64,000 nucleotides of DNA, from contig JALCCG010000024.1 of NCBI GenBank assembly GCA_023212695.1, positions 30,385 through 94,384 on the forward strand, in the 5' to 3' direction. The number at the start of each line of letters is the position of its first letter. Position 1 is the stretch's first letter. The translations under genes were made by a program, and so were the position numbers. Source of the DNA: Sporisorium sorghi. Taxonomy: Eukaryota > Basidiomycota > Ustilaginomycetes > Ustilaginales > Ustilaginaceae. Shown piece by piece: positions 53,057-64,000 of the stretch. The notes under the pieces were generated by a model. That model searched no databases. It was not told the DNA's origin and worked only from the letters and a program-made list of their open reading frames with translations.

Positions 53057-56000
53057 CGTGGACCGACAGAGGCTAGGCGGCAACCGCTGCTAGGCAGTGG
53101 CGCACGCTGCTGTCAAAGCTGGCTTCGCTGCTGTCGTTGTGATCCCTGCAAGGGCGAGAAGATGATGGGTAAGGTTTGTGTCAGTATGGATGCCTGTTGA
53201 GCAGCATACAATCCGAAACGCAAAGAGAGGGAGATGAAACCGGTTCATACACAACGCAGCATCGACAGGGACGGACGTGTCAAGGCATGCTCCAGAGAGA
53301 GAGAGAGAGAGAGAGAGAGACTGAGATGAGGAAAGCGCTTTCCTGCCGCAATAGCGCTGACTCTTGCGCGCGCGAGCTTGACAGCCTCGGCGGGCTCAGC
53401 TGTAACAGGGCATGAGCGGAAAGCATCTGGCAAAGATGTTTAGCGCAGAGGACATCGGAACAGCGCTTGTCGATGCGAGCAGCAAGCGACGGACTCGACG
53501 GCGATGGAGACCGGAGGGCAGTGTGCGACGGACAAGGGGAAAGAACGATGGGATGGGAAGCAAGTGGGTCATCCTTCATGTTACGGCGTCTTGCCACTCG
53601 CAGACGCAGATAGAGTTTCGAAGATGGAAACACGGCAACCGAAGCATGCACAGGACATGGCGGAGGGCGGGCATACAGCAGTGTGCTTGGCAACAGATAC
53701 AAGCGCACGTGGGAGTAAATGAGGGCCAAAGGCGAGCCTCGATAGCGCAGAGACGATGCAAACCAGTGGAAGGACGGAGCGGCAACAACGGCGGATAAGA
53801 GCGAGCACGGCCAAACGCTTAGCACTGCATGTCCAAAGGGACGACAGCTTCGACCAAGGGACCGGTGGCTCAAAGGCCGGCGTCAACTCCGGTGCAGGGA
53901 GGGGCCGACGATGACGACGAGCAGCAAAGCGGAAGGGGAACAGGGGACGCAATCACTAGATCGGAGATGAGCGCGAGAACACGATGAACAGCATGGCGAG
54001 GATGGGCCACGCCTTTATCCAGCCGGGAAAGGCGCATGTGGGTTGCATAGGCCCATATGGAAGTTGACCAAGGGGAACACGACGGACAAGGCGGAGAGCC
54101 AGGGGCAGACGCTGAATGACACGCAAGGCGGGGACGGGGAGGGAAGCGTCGGGCGCTTCGGATAGGGGGAGAGACGAAACGAATGAACGAACGGAGGGAC
54201 GGACGGAGGGAAGGGACGGAGGGACGAACTCATTGCCGATGCATGGATGTGGATGGGGAAAGCATGGATGAATGTGGACCCTTGAAACGGGGACGCAGGC
54301 GAGCAGGCTACTGTAGCCAACAAGCGGGGATGACGGATACGTACCGAAAGAAGGGGGAGATCCGGCCAAGCCAAGCCAGGCCAGCCACCCGGAAAAGAGG
54401 AGGGGACGGCGGGGCTCTTCGAGAAGGAGGAGGAGTAGTGAGCAGCGGCGGACGGCGATCTAGTTTACCAAGATGCCGGGAATAAGCTCGCTCGTCCCTG
54501 CGTTGGATGGGTGAGACAAGCGGCAGCCTAAGGGAAAGAGAGGGGGGGGGGGGGGGAAGAGCAGCTGCGGGTTGATTTGAGTTGTGACGAAGGGGGGAGG
54601 AGGAGCCGGTGGAGATGGCGACGATCCCATCAAATCAAGCTTTTGGCGATGTCAAGAATGCAAGCGTGAGCGAGAGAAAGAGAAAGAGAGCAAGGGCGGC
54701 GGAGGCGGCGACGAGATGAGGTGAGACGAGACGAGACGAGACGAGATGAGAAAACGGTCTGTGTGCGTTTGCGTTTGCGTTGCGTGCGTGTGTGCTTGCT
54801 TGCGTGTGCCAAGGGTCGGTTCGGCCGCGGCCAACTAAGAAAAAAAAAAAAAAAAAAATTACGAAAATTCTGCATTGTGCCTGCAGCAAGTGTGACCGTT
54901 GCAAGCTGCTGCTGGCGGGACCGGAGAAAAGGGCCACCAAACAACAACCCGCGCGCCCTCTCTGAAACAGAAAAGAGGGTACGGACAAGCCGCAAGCAAA
55001 CCTTCAACTGGGCGAGGCGAGGCAAGGCGAGGCAAGGCAGGCAAGGGAAGGGCAAGGAGAGCGCAATCGTATTGTGTTTCGGCGGCTTCTGTCTCGTGTG
55101 CGCAGAAGCCGAGGGACTTTTTTGGTAGGCTGTCACCACCAGCAGCCACCTGTTCGGCTCGCATGGCACGATGACGGGCTCTGCGCCAGGCGAACAAAGA
55201 AAAATAGTTTTTAGCGTCAAAACAATACGATTGAACCAGGTGACGATGTCGTCGAAAGCATGCACACCAGCGCAAACTTGGCCCGTTTGAAGGTCAGCTC
55301 GAGCATCTCTGGCGCCATCCGGTCAACTTGAGCCGCTTTGCATGCAACTCTTTTGCAGAAACTTGAGACGCATGACCACCTTGCAGGTCCCTTTCGCCGT
55401 CATACGGCCATGGTCATATATCAGGTGCCAAGCCGCTCGATACATGCAAGCGCACTCTGGATCTCTCTCCTTGGTCAAATCTTGCCGGTTGTCGCGCTTT
55501 TCCTTGCAGAGGCAGGGAAGCTCAAGGGTAAGTTAGCAGGTGCGACGGCGTCTTCCGAAGGAGCAGGAGGTGGGGTGATAAGTTTGGTCGGCCGCGGACC
55601 AGAGCTTTGTTGCCTATCGATGGTCAGGCCCGGACGTGTTCGGCTAAGTTACGCTTGAGACTAAGATGATGGATGAGGATCGCTGACGTGAGGCCAGAAA
55701 CCGTTGCGTTGGCACCCCCTTTGCTTGCTTGCGGCGCCGTCTGAAACGTATCGGTCGATGCATGTCCAAAGCTCAGACAAACGCAGCCAACCAGCTCGTC
55801 TCATGCTCTTGCTGCTTTACAGCAAGTTTTCACTCTCCGTCGCAGCATCCGAGTGGCACCACTGCTTCGGCTGCGTGGATTCTGGTGTTGCATGAGGCCT
55901 TGTACCTTTGCCCTTGCCCAATCCTGTCGGAGCGAGTGGTTCAGGAAGGAAGAAGCCTCACCACGAGCTTGTCATCTTGAGGCTCAACTTTCTTGCTCTG

Positions 56001-56554
56001 GCGTCAAAAGCGTTGCTTGCTCGTGCAAGTGGACAATCTTGTGGATCGTCTGGTGGAACTACAGCATAGCTCAAAGCCACCCATTGAAGGATTTGTTCCT
56101 CTGAGCACCGGTCCTCCGCGAACGCCCGTCCTTCTACGGTGCACCGTCTGCAGACGTTCCTCTTTCAACAGCGCTACAGTCGTTTGTTGGTTCGAGGTGC
56201 GGAATGCGCAAAGGACGACCCGTAGGTGCAGTCTCAAGGCATCTTTTTGTGACCTCCTTTTCGGAACCCTTTATCTCTTCGTTCATCTTCCTTGCTCTCG
56301 ATACGTTCGGCCACTCTGCGCCTTCTTCTTGCAGGCAAGAAGGATCGGTTGACAATCAGTACAGAGCCACAAGCGCTGTCTTTACTATTGATGCTGAGCC
56401 GTGTCATGCCCTTCATGACGATACCTGAAGCCAAAGTGCCGTCGAGTGAGCTTTTCTCAAGGTGACCAACAGGTCGCGATCCTTGCTGATCACCGATGCA
56501 GGAAGACCAACAAAACGATACCGATCTGAGGAAATCGTCGGTGATCTGAAAAGG

Positions 56555-56585
<31 letters not shown>

Positions 56586-56957
56586 TCGCCTTTTTCGGAA
56601 TTAGAAAAGCTTTGCTGACCTAAGAGGGGTGACGCGCCCACTGTCGGTCTTCTCCACCCAAGCCAAGCAAAGAAGCTCAGTTCTGAGTGAGTCAAAGTCG
56701 AAGGGCAGACGAGCAAAGCCAATCGCGCAATCAAGTCGACTTCTCTCGGAGCATTTCTTTCCTTCCTTTCCACCTCTCAACTCTCACAGCATCAGCTCAA
56801 CTGGACGCAACTATCCTCGCAGACCATCAGCTTCCAACCTACGGTCTCAAGGGGTACAATCACTCACATCGTCTCCAGCGCAACGGGATACTTCTCAGCA
56901 TCGGCCATTCATCGAGCGTGGCTCTCGTTCTAGCGCACCCACCACCACATCCAAGCC
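53057..56957. other. 3.9 kb gene-free region between SWI1 and the m-AAA protease gene
   Basis: I found no supported protein gene or tRNA. Contents include a GA repeat at 53294-53320, a purine-rich stretch with GGGACGG-type repeats at about 54180-54240, a G run at 54542-54556, an A run near 54840-54858, GAGACGAGAC repeats near 54722-54745, GGCGAGGCAAGGCGA repeats near 55010-55035 and a 30-base A run at 56554-56583. The SWI1 leader probably takes up part of it. Non-coding RNA cannot be excluded. Confidence 0.5.
56554..56583. repeat. Poly-A tract
   Basis: About 30 A upstream of the m-AAA protease gene. Confidence 0.9.
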
Positions 56958-59519
56958 ATGCTTCGCTCGATAACTTCGCGGTCAGCGCGAGGCCATCTCG
57001 GTCTCGCCGCTTCTCGATCGACGCAGTTTGCCTCATCGCTACCCTCCTCGTCCACCGCACACCGCTCCTTCACCAACATCTCGACATCAAGATCGCAGCT
57101 CGCCTCCTCTTCCAAGCTCGCACTGCCGCAGCATGCCCTTAGGCTACAGTTCCGCCACTACGCCACCCCAGCCGAAGATGGCGACAAGAAGAACCGCTCT
57201 GCCAAGGAGCAAGACGAAGACGAGCAGAAGAAGAAAGAGTTCGAAGAGTCGGTAGAGCGAGGCCTCAAGGAGGCTCGCCAGGGTAAGGCCAGCGGCAGCC
57301 TCCCCGAGAACCTCAAACAGTTCTTTGAGAGCGACGACAAGAAGCCCACATCCAGCAAGAGCAACAAGGAGTCCGAGGCAGATGAGGACGACCTCGCCGA
57401 AAAGAAAAAGAAGAAGGCCGAAAAGTCGTCTTCAGGCGCCAATGGCTCGGCCGGTGGCGGTCCCAACGGTCAATTCACCGAGATCCGCATCAACGCCAAC
57501 ACCATCCTCGCCACCATCGTCTCCACCTACTTGCTCTACCGTCTCACATCACCCGACCAGCCCAGCCGCGAGATCACCTGGCAAGAGTTCCGTACCGCCT
57601 TCCTCGACAAGGGCCTCGTCGACCGTCTCGTCGTTGTCAACCGCTCCAAGGTCAAGGTCTACCTCCACTCGAATGCTACCGGCTCCACGTACCCGTCCTC
57701 GGGCGGCGGCTCCAGCAGCCCTGCTGGTGGAAGCGGACACGCCGCCTACTGGTTCAGCGTCGGCTCCGTCGAGGCGTTTGAACGTCGTCTGGACGAGGCC
57801 CAGCGCGAGCTTGAGATCCCTGCCAATGAGAGGATCCCCGTTGCCTACCACGAGGAGATTTCGACAGCATCGACGCTGCTCCACTTTGCTCCCACGCTGC
57901 TCATCGCCGGTCTGCTCTTCTGGATGTCCCGACGAGCTGCTGGTGGCGCCATGGGTGGCGGTGGCGGTGGCGGTCCCGGCGGCATCTTTGGTATCGGCAA
58001 GTCGAGGGCCAAGATGTTCAACCAGGAGACGGACGTCAAGACCAAGTTTAAGAATGTCGCCGGCATGGACGAGGCCAAGGAGGAGATCATGGAGTTTGTC
58101 AACTTCCTCAAGAAGCCCGAAAAGTACGAGAAGCTCGGCGCAAAGATCCCGCGTGGTGCCATCCTCTCGGGTCCTCCCGGTACCGGTAAGACGCTGCTGG
58201 CCAAGGCTACCGCTGGCGAGGCTGGCGTGCCCTTCCTGTCCGTCTCGGGATCCGAGTTCGTCGAGATGTTTGTCGGTGTCGGTCCTAGCCGAGTGCGAGA
58301 CATGTTCGCCAACGCCAAGAAGCACGCGCCCTGCATCATCTTCATCGACGAGATAGACGCCATCGGTAAGAGCCGTGGCAAGGGCGGCAACTTTGGCGGC
58401 AACGACGAGCGCGAGTCGACGCTCAACGAGTTGCTCGTCCAGATGGACGGATTCGGCACCGAGGAGCATGTCGTCGTGCTCGCCGGTACCAACCGACCGG
58501 ACGTGCTGGATGCCGCGCTGATGCGACCCGGTCGTTTCGATCGACACATCGCCATCGACCGTCCCGACATCTCGGGCCGAAAGGACATCTTCCTCGTCCA
58601 CCTCAAGCCGCTCACCCTCCACTCTTCCACCGACCGCGATCTGCTCGCTGAAAAGCTCAGCACGCTTACGCCTGGATTCAGCGGTGCCGACGTTGCCAAT
58701 GTCTGCAACGAGGCTGCCCTCATCGCGGCTCGTGGCGGCGCCGACTCGATCGAGGAGCACCACTTTGAGATGGCCATCGAGCGTGTCATTGCTGGTCTCG
58801 AGAAAAAGTCACGCGTGCTCTCGCCCGAGGAGAAGAAGACCGTGGCGTACCACGAGGCCGGTCACGCTGTCTGCGGTTGGTTCCTCGAGCACGCCGATCC
58901 GCTGCTCAAGGTGTCGATCATCCCGCGTGGTGTCGGCGCGCTCGGCTATGCCCAGTACCTGCCCAAGGAGCGCTACCTCTTCTCGACCGAGCAGCTGCTC
59001 GACCGCATGTGCATGACGCTCGGCGGCCGAGTCTCGGAGGAGATCTTCTTTACGACCATCACCACGGGTGCACAGGACGATCTGTCCAAGATCACGCGCA
59101 TGGCGTTCGAGATCTGCGCCTCGTACGGCATGAACAAGGAGCTCGGACCCATCTCGTACCGCACGGAGCAGGAGTCGATGCACAAGCCCTACTCGGAGCG
59201 CACGGGCGAGATGCTCGACTTTGAGGTGCGCAAGATGGTCGCCGAGGCGCACAAGCGTACTACGCAGCTGTTGACGGACCACCGCGCCGACGTGGAGAAG
59301 GTGGCCAAGTTGCTGCTCGAGAAGGAGGTGATTACGCGCGAGGATATGAGGAACTTGCTGGGTGCTCGACCGTTCAGCCACGCCGACGAGGCGGATCAGT
59401 ATCTCGACAAGAAGGGCAGGTTGAAGCGCAAGGGCGAGATCTCGGCGCCTCCCCCGCCGCCCGAGGACTTGCCCACGCCAGGTCTGGCCAGCACCAAGGT
59501 TGAGCAGGACAAGCTTTGA
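56958..59519 (+). CDS. Mitochondrial m-AAA protease subunit (FtsH family, Yta10/Yta12-like)
   Basis: An 853-residue protein with an Arg/Ser-rich mitochondrial presequence ([15 protein letters not shown]). It has two membrane segments, near residues 175-195 and 305-325, that flank an FtsH extracellular-type domain. The AAA domain has Walker A GPPGTGKT (about 405), Walker [10 protein letters not shown] (about 460) and an [17 protein letters not shown] second region. The M41 zinc-protease motif HEAGH lies near 632. This is the inner-membrane m-AAA protease facing the matrix, which degrades misfolded inner-membrane proteins and processes substrates such as the mitoribosomal bL32m. The choice between Yta10/Afg3 and Yta12/Rca1 orthology needs a tree. 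All catalytic motifs are intact. Confidence 0.93.
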   Translation: MLRSITSRSARGHLGLAASRSTQFASSLPSSSTAHRSFTNISTSRSQLASSSKLALPQHALRLQFRHYATPAEDGDKKNRSAKEQDEDEQKKKEFEESVERGLKEARQGKASGSLPENLKQFFESDDKKPTSSKSNKESEADEDDLAEKKKKKAEKSSSGANGSAGGGPNGQFTEIRINANTILATIVSTYLLYRLTSPDQPSREITWQEFRTAFLDKGLVDRLVVVNRSKVKVYLHSNATGSTYPSSGGGSSSPAGGSGHAAYWFSVGSVEAFERRLDEAQRELEIPANERIPVAYHEEISTASTLLHFAPTLLIAGLLFWMSRRAAGGAMGGGGGGGPGGIFGIGKSRAKMFNQETDVKTKFKNVAGMDEAKEEIMEFVNFLKKPEKYEKLGAKIPRGAILSGPPGTGKTLLAKATAGEAGVPFLSVSGSEFVEMFVGVGPSRVRDMFANAKKHAPCIIFIDEIDAIGKSRGKGGNFGGNDERESTLNELLVQMDGFGTEEHVVVLAGTNRPDVLDAALMRPGRFDRHIAIDRPDISGRKDIFLVHLKPLTLHSSTDRDLLAEKLSTLTPGFSGADVANVCNEAALIAARGGADSIEEHHFEMAIERVIAGLEKKSRVLSPEEKKTVAYHEAGHAVCGWFLEHADPLLKVSIIPRGVGALGYAQYLPKERYLFSTEQLLDRMCMTLGGRVSEEIFFTTITTGAQDDLSKITRMAFEICASYGMNKELGPISYRTEQESMHKPYSERTGEMLDFEVRKMVAEAHKRTTQLLTDHRADVEKVAKLLLEKEVITREDMRNLLGARPFSHADEADQYLDKKGRLKRKGEISAPPPPPEDLPTPGLASTKVEQDKL

Positions 59520-59823
59520 TTTCACTCACTCGGACACATCCACACCACCATTCACTTTCGTTCCTACCCCGAGCGGGGTTTTCTCGGTTGTATTCTTTAA
59601 ACCTCAATTTTCTCGGCTTTATTTTGTCAATGTGCAAGTTTTCAATGTTGATGCGAGCAGATGCGAGCAGATGGGATTGTGATGAGTGAGATTGGAGATG
59701 AGCGACGAAGGGCGACTTGACGGAAATGCGAAGGCGTGCGGTGCGGAGAAGAAAGAGGTGACGGGGGAGGGTGAGAAGCAGAAGCTAGCGATTTAACCGT
59801 GGCAAGAGCAAGAGTATGGGCAT

Positions 59824-60139
59824 CTAGCGAGGCTGATGGGAAACACTCATGCTCTCCCACTTTTTCACCGCCGAGCCGACGACGGAAGACGCACCGGCAG
59901 CGCGGCCTGCAGCCAGTCTGCCCGCTTGCACTCTGGGCTGTGTCGGAGCGGGGATCGCTTCCCTACTCTTGCTACCGCCGGCGACGAGGTGGTTGGGCGT
60001 CAGATCCTGCGACACGGCTTCGTTGAGCCCCAGGATGCGCCTGGACGTGGACGAGGACGGCATGCCGACGCCCGGTTCAGCGGCGAGCGAGAACTGCGAG
60101 TCGAGCCGGCGCTCGAAGCCGACCACCTCGACCTGTCTC

Positions 60140-60186
<47 letters not shown>

Positions 60187-62466
60187 TGGCTCTGCGCTGG
60201 AGAAGTCCCAAAAATCGTCATCTTCGGCTTTGCGAGGCGAGGTGTGCGGCTTGGTGGGCGACTGCGACGCCGTACGTACGGCGTTGGAGCGCGTCATGGT
60301 CGAGCCTCCTGCCGCTGCGGTGGGCGAGCGCATCTCCGTGTCGTTGCGGTCCTGGCCGGACGGCTCGAACGACGACTGCCGCACGGGCGTCGACGGCGCA
60401 ATCAACGCGCCTGCCAAACCGTACCCCGCCCCGCTCGCGCCCGCAGTCGCTATCGGCGGTGGCATCAGCCCTCCCGCGGGCGGCAGCTGCACGGGCGCCT
60501 GCAACACCGGCAGCTGCAACGGCGGCAGCAGCGGCGCACTGGTCACCCTCGAGCCCTCGATCCAATCGGTCAAATGGTACGGCAGCGCATACCCGGCCTG
60601 CCGCGCCAAGCTCATGTACCTTGCCACCTCGAGGTGCGCAGTCGGGTAGTGGTGCTGGGACGCCCTCCTGAGCGTGGCCAGGACGCGCTCTATACCGGAC
60701 GCGAACAGGCCCGTGTGGAACTGCAACGCCGTCATAGCGGGTCGGGGCAGCTGGTGCGGTTTGATCTGCACGAGCACGTTGGCGATGGCATTGATAAGGC
60801 GCAGATGGGCAGTGACGTAGGCCATAGCTTCGAATTCGACGCCGCCTGTCATGCCGCCGGGCACTTTGGGGCCTTGGATCGAGTCGAGGCGGTCGTGCAG
60901 CTCGTCGAATCTCCAGAAGAGGTTCTGGGAGTGGCAGAAGATCCAAAAGTAGTCGCGGCACACGCACGATACTTCTAGCACGTACGTCTTGAACGGCCGC
61001 GGCGCGTGGGTTTGCTTCATGAACTCCACCACTGCATCCTTGGCCGGATCCGCGGGGTTCTGCAGCAGCTCGAGCAGGTAGTTCAACGACGAATCCTCCA
61101 GCGCCTTGCCCGCGGGCAGCTGCAGATCAAGCAAGATGGCCAGCATGTCCACCATCAGCTTGCGCGTCCCCAAGTCCCCGGGCCGCTTATCGCTGTACAG
61201 CAGCCCGACGAGCTCCCCGAACGGCCGCGGTGCCTGGTTCGCCAGCGCAGCACGCCCGACCTCGGTGGTGCTCAGCACGACAAAACACCGCAGCAGCTCG
61301 TGCAGCAGCATGTCGTCGTGCTGCTCCGCCCGCCACTCCATCGCCAGCAACTCGTCGAGACGCAGGAGCATCGCAGCGTACCCGCCGCAGTCGGCGCCGA
61401 TGAACGTCGAGATCCACGCGGGCGATTCGGCGGCGAGCACGGCACGCATGCGCTTGACGCGCGCAATGTCGATCAGCGACGCGTCGGTGCACTTGAGCAT
61501 GGTGGCGAAGCTCTCTGGCGTTTCTTTGCCGAAAGATGCAGCGATGTCTTTGCTGAACGACATGGAGCGCGGTCGAGTCGTGGTGGAGGCGGCGCTGCCG
61601 CCGGCGGCAGACGCAGCGAGCGAGATGAACGATCCGCCCTGCCCGAGGTTCGGGGTCGACTTTTTGAATGCGTCGCGCAACGCGCTGCGCGAAGTGTTAG
61701 ACGGCTGCTGCTTGGCGTGCCCCGCTGAACCCGACGAGCTCGAGTCCACCGAGCCAGACGACACCTGCCGAGGGGGCCCGCGCCCGAACAGCTGAGCCGT
61801 ATCGGAGGGCGCCATCAGCTTGGCAGCGTCGCTGGAGGCGGCATCGAGCAGCGGAGACGATGTGTAGATGGCCGAACCCGGTCGACTCGCCGGGCGACCT
61901 TTGAGGAGGTCGGGAATAGGCATGCGTGCCGACTTGGTCGGCGACGAGGAAAGGGCGGTGGAGCTGTCGTCGAGCCCAAACGTGGCCAGGCTGAGCGACG
62001 CCTGTCCCTGGAGCATGGAGGCTTTGACGGTCGAGTTGAGGCCGAGGAGCTTGCGGCGCAGGTCGGGCTGCACCTGGAGCTCGTCGAGGAGGTCGACGAA
62101 GTCGGCGTCGATCTGCTCGGGTGTGCGTGTCGTTTGGCTGTTCAGCGAGTCGGTTTTGTCTTTGCCAAACAGCCTACTGCGGCTGCGGCTACGGCTCCGC
62201 AGACCCTTGTTGGGACTGAACGACGAGCCAAATTTCGAGCGCGAGGTTCGGTCGGCATCGTCAGGCGAGTTGCCCCGAAGGCGATACTTGGGATCTATGG
62301 CAATGGGCTGCGCAGTCGTGGAGGATCGTCCTCTTTCGTCTTGAGGCGAGAGCGGCTCGTTCTCCTTGCCACCGTGGAGGTCGGAGGAGGCAAAGGCCGA
62401 GTGCTGGCGCGAGTACTGTCCCGGTCGGATGCGACTAGCGTCGATGGATGGTGCTGCGGTGGCCAT
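59824..62466 (-). CDS. Formin-type GBD/FH3 domain protein without FH1/FH2
   Basis: From the first ATG at 62466 (MATAAPSIDASRIRPGQ) this gives 880 residues. The frame starts earlier at a TTG codon, which is not accepted as a start. A GTPase-binding region (DADFVDLLDELQVQPDLRRKLL) lies near residue 120. An FH3-like armadillo region extends from about 300 to 630, with PAWISTFIGADCGGYAAMLLRL, LMVDMLAILLDLQLP and YFWIFCHSQNLFWRF. A Pro-rich stretch and a disordered Ser-rich tail follow. A 12-codon Ala repeat (about 60146-60185) sits in the tail. A full formin would continue into FH1/FH2, but the frame ends at a clean TAG. Rho-GTPase-linked polarity is inferred from the family. It is convergent with the protease gene. 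Confidence 0.8.
60146..60185. repeat. Coding AGC/GCT repeat (poly-Ala) in the GBD/FH3 gene
   Basis: About 12-13 trinucleotide units read as Ala on the minus strand. Confidence 0.85.
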
Positions 62467-63586
62467 CTTGTGCGGCGAGAGCTGAGACGACGCCTCAGCA
62501 GCTCGAGGTTGCTGCAACCAGGCGGTGATGATAATGACGATGATGAATATGAAGATAGAGCGGATGGAAGTGTAGCGATGAGGAAGGAACGAGGATAGAG
62601 TGCTGGAAGGGAAGCAAGAAGATCAAGTTGCTGGGCTCTATTGTTGTCTGTGTGGGATTCTTTGCCAGCGTCAAAACCAGATTAGGAAAGGCGGGCTGCT
62701 GAGCGTGACGAGGGCGCACAGAACAAGCTCTGCCTGCATGAACAAGGCTTGACCAATGCGCAGAGCAGCGCAGAGCAGAGCAGAGCAGCAAAACCGCCGC
62801 CGAGTTGGACAAGACTCGCTTTTGAGTTCAACACCTATGTACGCTAAATTTATTTTTTCTTTTTTTTTTTTTTTTTCCCGAAAAAGACGTGTTGCGCGAC
62901 CGAGCCATCACGTGCATTCAGTCTCTGCTTTAGTTGACTGCAGCTGGCGACTGCTCGCTCTTTGACTCTGCTTCATCGACAACTGTTCATCACGGGCTAG
63001 AATCATTTGAAGAGCACAAAACCCTCAACTCTCCATCACAGAATGAGGATGAGAGTGGCGTAGGAGAGCGGCAGGGCTTTCAGGAATGTTATGCCGCTAC
63101 CTTCAACATTTTTTCAAAATTCCAAGCCACGTGAAGCTCTAAATCGAGGCGCGCGTCAAAAAGTGCAGCTCTGCGTAGAGATTGCATCAGCATCAACACT
63201 CACTGCTCAACTGCCTTTCTGTGCTGCTGCACCATCGGCGGCTGCACCTCGACCTGTCGCATCTGACACTCCGGTTCGGGGTTGATACACACTTCTACCA
63301 CCATATCTACTCGGTCCCACTTTCCTACACCGCCCACCATCGCTCTACAGACAGTATCAAGGCAAGTCGCTAGCCGCTCTCATCTCATAACGCTTGAATC
63401 TGCACGCCGTCTTTCTTCAACCGTCTTGCTGCCCAGCTGCAGTGCACTGGTTCCACTCCTCGTCGTCAGCCCGGTCTGTCGTTGAGCTGCCACTCTGCTA
63501 TTGTGATTGTACCACAACGCTGCGTACTGTAGCTGCCGGGGAGAGAAAGAGACGCATCACACGATCTGCAACTTGGTGCACGCATC
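62467..63586. promoter_or_regulatory. Divergent region between GBD/FH3 gene and the right-edge gene
   Basis: About 1.1 kb with a T run at about 62857-62876 and a CAGAG repeat near 62760-62790. No gene is seen. Confidence 0.5.
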
Positions 63587-64000
63587 ATGTTTCGTTTCCG
63601 ATCCTCGACTTCATCTCGTTCATCCTCTCCTTTCCCCACCCCGCCTCGCAAAGCCAGCCAGCCCGGTCTGTCCACCAGCACTTCGGCCTCGTCCCAGCTT
63701 TCCTCTTCCGAATCACTCCCATCCAGTAGTAGCAGCATCCTGTCGCTCTTGCACGCCCACTCTCCCCCCTCCACCGCCTCTTCGCTCTCCACTGCAACTT
63801 GGCTCGACTCGCTCCCTTCCGAGCCCCGTCCCACTGCAGAGCCTCTCGCTGCAACCGCTGCTCGTGCTGATACGTCAGAGCTTCGCAAAGCTGCCGCTAG
63901 TCCCGCTCGCACCTCCACTACTACCCCGCGCAAGCAACGTTCATCGACAACAACCTCCCCGCGCAAGCAACGTTCATCGACAACAACCTCCCCGCGCAAG
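63587..64000 (+). CDS. Partial Ser/Thr/Pro-rich protein with tandem SPRK repeats
   Basis: The ATG at 63587 opens 138 codons to the window edge without a stop. The product is Ser-rich (MFRFRSSTSSRSSSPFPTPP) and disordered. From about 63929 an 11-residue unit containing PRKQRSSTTTS repeats at least twice, with a third beginning at the edge. SPRK motifs occur in DNA-binding tails and are typical phosphorylation sites, but no domain identifies the protein. The start is the first ATG after a mixed leader; the rest of the gene lies outside the window. Confidence 0.6.
   Translation, partial: MFRFRSSTSSRSSSPFPTPPRKASQPGLSTSTSASSQLSSSESLPSSSSSILSLLHAHSPPSTASSLSTATWLDSLPSEPRPTAEPLAATAARADTSELRKAAASPARTSTTTPRKQRSSTTTSPRKQRSSTTTSPRK
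63929..64000. repeat. 33-base tandem repeat at the right edge
   Basis: Two near-perfect 33-base units, each starting CCGCGCAAGCAACG, with a third unit cut by the window end. They are in frame and identical at the DNA level, which suggests recent expansion. Confidence 0.85.

Overview
The window is nuclear DNA from a basidiomycete fungus, most likely a smut relative (Ustilaginomycotina, probably Ustilaginaceae). The evidence is compact genes with GT-AG introns, GC-rich codon use, pyrimidine-rich leaders, long homopolymer and CT microsatellites between genes, an apparent HMP1-type gene (a family described from Ustilago maydis), and a tandem cluster of small secreted proteins of the kind that carries candidate plant-interaction effectors in smuts. 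Species cannot be fixed from sequence reading alone.

Left part (1-12.6 kb): a partial minus-strand gene that may be the N-terminus of an Elg1/ATAD5 clamp unloader; a small HMP1-like protein; the TORC2 subunit Rictor/Avo3; an ER membrane protein disulfide isomerase of Eps1 type; and one unbroken reading frame that joins a glutathione S-transferase to the histidine-pathway isomerase HIS6. Next (13-24 kb): four-exon actin, a secreted lysozyme-like protein with a Ser/Gln linker, the nucleotide-excision repair subunit ERCC1/Rad10, and ribosomal protein uL2 with a large intron.

Accessory part (24.4-33.4 kb): five small secreted-protein genes, all on the minus strand. The last three are diverged tandem copies with a shared signal peptide, a Gly/Pro/Tyr-rich body, matching promoters and, not visible as plain ORFs, a shared phase-1 intron followed by a short C-terminal exon with a DY...W(F/L) motif. 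The middle copy has an in-frame stop just before that intron. Diverged direct and inverted copies of an intergenic block lie between the genes. A tRNA-Lys(CTT) with an intron and the housekeeping gene eIF5B close this region.

Right part (34-64 kb): eIF5B, CGR1 (four exons), a DUF2433 phosphoesterase-like protein with an RRM, a bHLH transcription factor, HYM1/MO25 (RAM/MOR signalling), the SWI/SNF subunit SWI1 (ARID, two exons), a 3.9 kb gene-free stretch, a mitochondrial m-AAA protease, a GBD/FH3 formin-like protein without FH2, and the start of a Ser/Thr-rich protein with SPRK repeats at the right edge. The core genes are ordinary eukaryotic housekeeping and signalling genes. The secreted-protein cluster and the GST-HIS6 fusion are the parts most worth following up.
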